Position numbers and translations under genes: made by a program. A model generated the notes under the pieces. That model did not search any database. It worked only from the letters and a program-made list of their open reading frames with translations, and had not been told where the DNA came from. A DNA stretch of 64,000 nucleotides from Argentina anserina (taxonomy: Eukaryota; Streptophyta; Magnoliopsida; Rosales; Rosaceae), in assembly GCF_933775445.1 (NCBI RefSeq), contig NC_065876.1, positions 26,288,001 to 26,352,000 on the forward strand, read 5' to 3'. This document shows, one piece after another, positions 61,107 through 64,000 of this stretch (its first letter is position 1; the number at the start of each line of letters is the position of its first letter).

Positions 61107-63512
61107 TGTGAGCCCCTGATTTTTTTTGTAATTTTCCAACAAATAAAATACGTCAATCAACATTTTTCCGAGATGTTGAATATGTAGTTTAATAATTTCG
61201 TACTAAACTACATGTCGCAACGAGTGCGCGACACTGTTTGCGGAATATTTTTTTGAGTTAATATCATTCGGTAACCTAAACCGACAATTATCAAGTGTAC
61301 TGAGGTTTAGTCAAGCTAGGAAATAGATATTTGACCATGACATTTATCACACTATATCTCTCTGACCTTTGTATTGTTTGGTTGTTCACGTCTTTTCGTG
61401 ACGAGATTTAGGACTTTACACTTGGATCTTAGAGCACTTGGATCGAGGCTTGGAGCATGTGGACTACGGCTCGACATACCAGGTATGGGGTGAGCCATTA
61501 TCTTTTCGGGGTGAGCACATGGTCGTGGGTTCGATTCCCACAGACGGCGTCAATATTGATGTAGTGTATTGCGCTAGTACAATACACTTCACTCTTCGTT
61601 TATGCGATACGGAGTGCTCCTTGTTCCGCTCCTGTCACAAGTAGCACGAATCGTCAAAGTGGAGACCACGACGGCGTGGTCTTCAACTCTCCGATGCTCA
61701 AGTCAGGTTGATAATAATTTATGCAGAGTAACAGTGAGTAGTTTTGTTTGCTTACCTTATGATGTCAAAGGTTTTACCTTTTATATTTGAGTTGAGGTAG
61801 ATCATTCCCTCATCTTCCGATGTGAGATTACGTTTAGTTGAGGTGTTCTCTGGAGTTTTCTTTTGGATGCGCGTGAGGGCGCGTCCGTAGTCAATTCGGG
61901 CCACGGGGCGGCTCATTACACATGTAATGCGGTTGGCTTACTGCTGGTACTGCGAGACTAGACTATTTATTAGCCTTAGTGTGCTGATAGTTGCGATGAT
62001 TATGGCGGACATAAGCCTATGCCAACAATGAGGTTTTTAATTTTATAATGCTCAGCTTTATTTAATTTATTTCCTCATAATCGCATTTATCCTTATACAT
62101 GTATTTCTCTAGTCAACGTCTCGAGCATTTCACTCAAGTTAATTGGTAAATTTATCGAGATACTTTTATAAACGGTGAACCCAATCTATGTCTCGAGCCC
62201 TACACTTGAGACTGAATAATATGGTTATAACTTTAAGATATTATGAGTGGTACTCATTGTCCTGATTTCTAGTACCGTCACTCATAATTAAGTAGTCATT
62301 AGTACTCGGTGTATCCGAGTGGGTGAACCATGACCCTTGTCACTAGGGACTAAATACTATAGTTATAACAATATTTATCTATATATTATATTGGTGATTC
62401 TGTTATCCTAATGTCCAATACCAATTATACTTTATAAGTCGGTGATTCTGTTTTCCTGATGTCAGGCACTGCATGTTTTATTATAAGTCGATGATTTCCA
62501 TTGTCTTGATGTGCAGCACCGCATGTATTATTGTTATATGGTGAATCCGTTGTCCTAATGTCCGGCACTATGATTTACCCACAGTGATTCTCGTTATCCT
62601 GATGTCTGGCACTGTGTATTTATCTATTTTGTATTTGTGATATCTGTTGTCCTGATATCCGACACCATATTGTATTATGAGTGGTACTGTTGTCTTAATG
62701 TCTAGTACCATGACTCATGATTAGGTAGTACTTGACACTTGATTCACCCGAAGGTGAGTCGAAGCATCAAACACTAGGGATGTCGATATCCCTGTGGTTT
62801 CCTTTATTATATTCCCCGACCGTGGTGTTAGTCCTTTTATCACATATGGATATCTTTCTGCCTATCATTAACCAAACGTTGTTTTGGTTATCCCTTTCCT
62901 CTAATTTCCTTACTTTCTACTTGAGCGCCTATTCTTATGTTTACTTATATGAGCATTGCACCATTCTTTATCTTCTTTTGTTTTCAAACCCTACCTCGGT
63001 ATGGTATCAGCCCCAAAATGGGTTAGCGAGGACGAGTGCTCACCCCCTGTTTTGCAAGTATCTAGTGGAGTTGGTCTGGAGGCTAGTAGTTTGATAGAGT
63101 TCGAGGCTCGTTGGTTGCTTTCCAGTCTCGAGGATCTTACTTCACGGTAATTAGCTTTCCAATATCCGAGTTGGATCTAGTTGCCACAATTAGCGTACTC
63201 TGGTATTCCTCGTCTTTTGACTTGGTCATTTACCTTCTTGTCGGACCGAGTTGGCCATTGAGACTTAAACATGTTCTTTGTTTGATGTTTGAGTCTTACA
63301 TTGTTACCTTCCGCGTTTGTTTATTTTTACGTCTATATTTCATTTACTCCTCATGTCTTATCGTCAGTTTATTTTTATTCTATTCATAACTTTGTAGTTT
63401 CGAGTTTGTAGATAGTTGACACGTCGGGTTTGACGTGACGGTTGTTTATTAATTAAGGTCTACGGCGAATACTGTTTCATTCCGGTCCAGGAAATGGTCC
63501 CGGGGTGTGACA
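61107..63512. mobile_element. Large solo LTR 2 (2.4 kb)
   Basis: Starts TGTGAGCCCCTGATT and ends CCGGGGTGTGACA, with near-matching 5-bp flanks CGCCG (61102-61106) and CACCG (63513-63517). It belongs to the same broad family as solo LTR 1 but is well diverged. It contains a run of stem-loop repeats (62243-62718) and a tRNA-like B-box (61525-61541). The coding frames inside are not credible. Confidence 0.62.
62243..62718. repeat. Stem-loop repeat array inside solo LTR 2
   Basis: About eight units of roughly 60 bp share a core TTGTCCTGATGTC between short arms that pair with each other. The first unit has ATGAGTGGTACT and AGTACCGTCACTCAT; the last has ATGAGTGGTACT and AGTACCATGACTCAT; a middle one has CACAGTG and CACTGTG. 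Arms differ from unit to unit. Confidence 0.7.
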
Positions 63513-63624
63513 CACCGCTTATGTTTCGCACTCAAAGACTTTCGCCTAGCGTTGACCCGCCGTAGCCCTCCTAACACCTCCTCCTCCCAAACGAGATAGA
63601 TCGACCCACCTCCGATAACGCTTG

Positions 63625-64000
<376 letters not shown>

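Larger units (their letters stand above)
57719..63620 (-). mobile_element. Old minus-strand retroposon interrupted by two solo LTRs (inferred)
   Basis: The flanks left after removing the two LTRs (57719-58063, 60896-61106 and 63513-63620) are similar in base composition and read continuously on the minus strand. They end in an A-tract (plus-strand T-run at about 57719-57727) after an ATAAATTTTAT-like tail, as a LINE 3' end would. No reverse transcriptase motif is visible in the pieces, so the class is inferred from tail and style only. Confidence 0.4.

Noticed and set aside
61501..61560. Possible tRNA gene
   Set aside because: Only the T-arm is present; no D-arm, anticodon arm or acceptor pairing could be drawn.
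62243..62718. CRISPR-like array of repeats and spacers
   Set aside because: Units vary throughout, there are no constant repeats with unique spacers, and the sequence is from a plant nucleus.
62732..63094. 120-codon hydrophobic frame in solo LTR 2
   Set aside because: Lies wholly inside an LTR, with no homologous frame in solo LTR 1 and no domain.

Overview
This window is nuclear DNA from a flowering plant, almost certainly a eudicot. The signs are split genes with AT-rich introns, GT-AG splice sites, plant-only gene families (purine permease, TED7) and many plant-type LTR retrotransposons, MITEs and Mutator-like elements. The repeat style resembles Rosaceae, but that is an impression and not a demonstration.

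I support four host genes. At 3-7282 (+) lies the 3' part of a mitochondrial-type DnaJ co-chaperone (ATJ1-like), with 16 exons visible and the 5' end outside the window. At 16494-18251 (-) is a complete two-exon purine permease. At 39587-41227 (-) is a single-exon TED7-like proline/histidine-rich membrane protein. At 50054-53862 (-) is a two-exon paralogue of it whose cytosolic tail has grown to about 1,000 acidic residues. TED7 relatives are known from xylem vessel secondary-wall formation, where they associate with cellulose synthase.

Most of the rest is transposon. Two full-length but decayed Copia elements of one family lie in inverted orientation (8671-15214 on -, 24392-30939 on +) and bracket the purine permease. 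A much younger Gypsy element (33873-39015) has two 395-bp LTRs, a perfect 5-bp target duplication and a gag-pol frame broken by one stop codon. Its pol frame runs into the 3' LTR. Smaller elements are a Mutator-like element with a 9-bp target duplication (20813-21730), a fold-back MITE (31175-31408), a hAT-like element (47368-48082), a long inverted-repeat element (32678-33597), several retroposon remnants and a Copia LTR relic (54949-55130).

The right end (57.7-63.6 kb) looks like an old minus-strand retroposon split by two large related solo LTRs (58064-60895 and 61107-63512). The second LTR carries a run of stem-loop repeats whose arms vary but stay complementary. The window ends near a (CT) tract of about 115 bp.

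The least ordinary host feature is the TED7 pair. One copy has expanded coding minisatellites outside the membrane, and the other has a giant, internally repeated acidic tail inside. Exon limits were set by hand from splice-site phase and protein similarity. No database search was possible.
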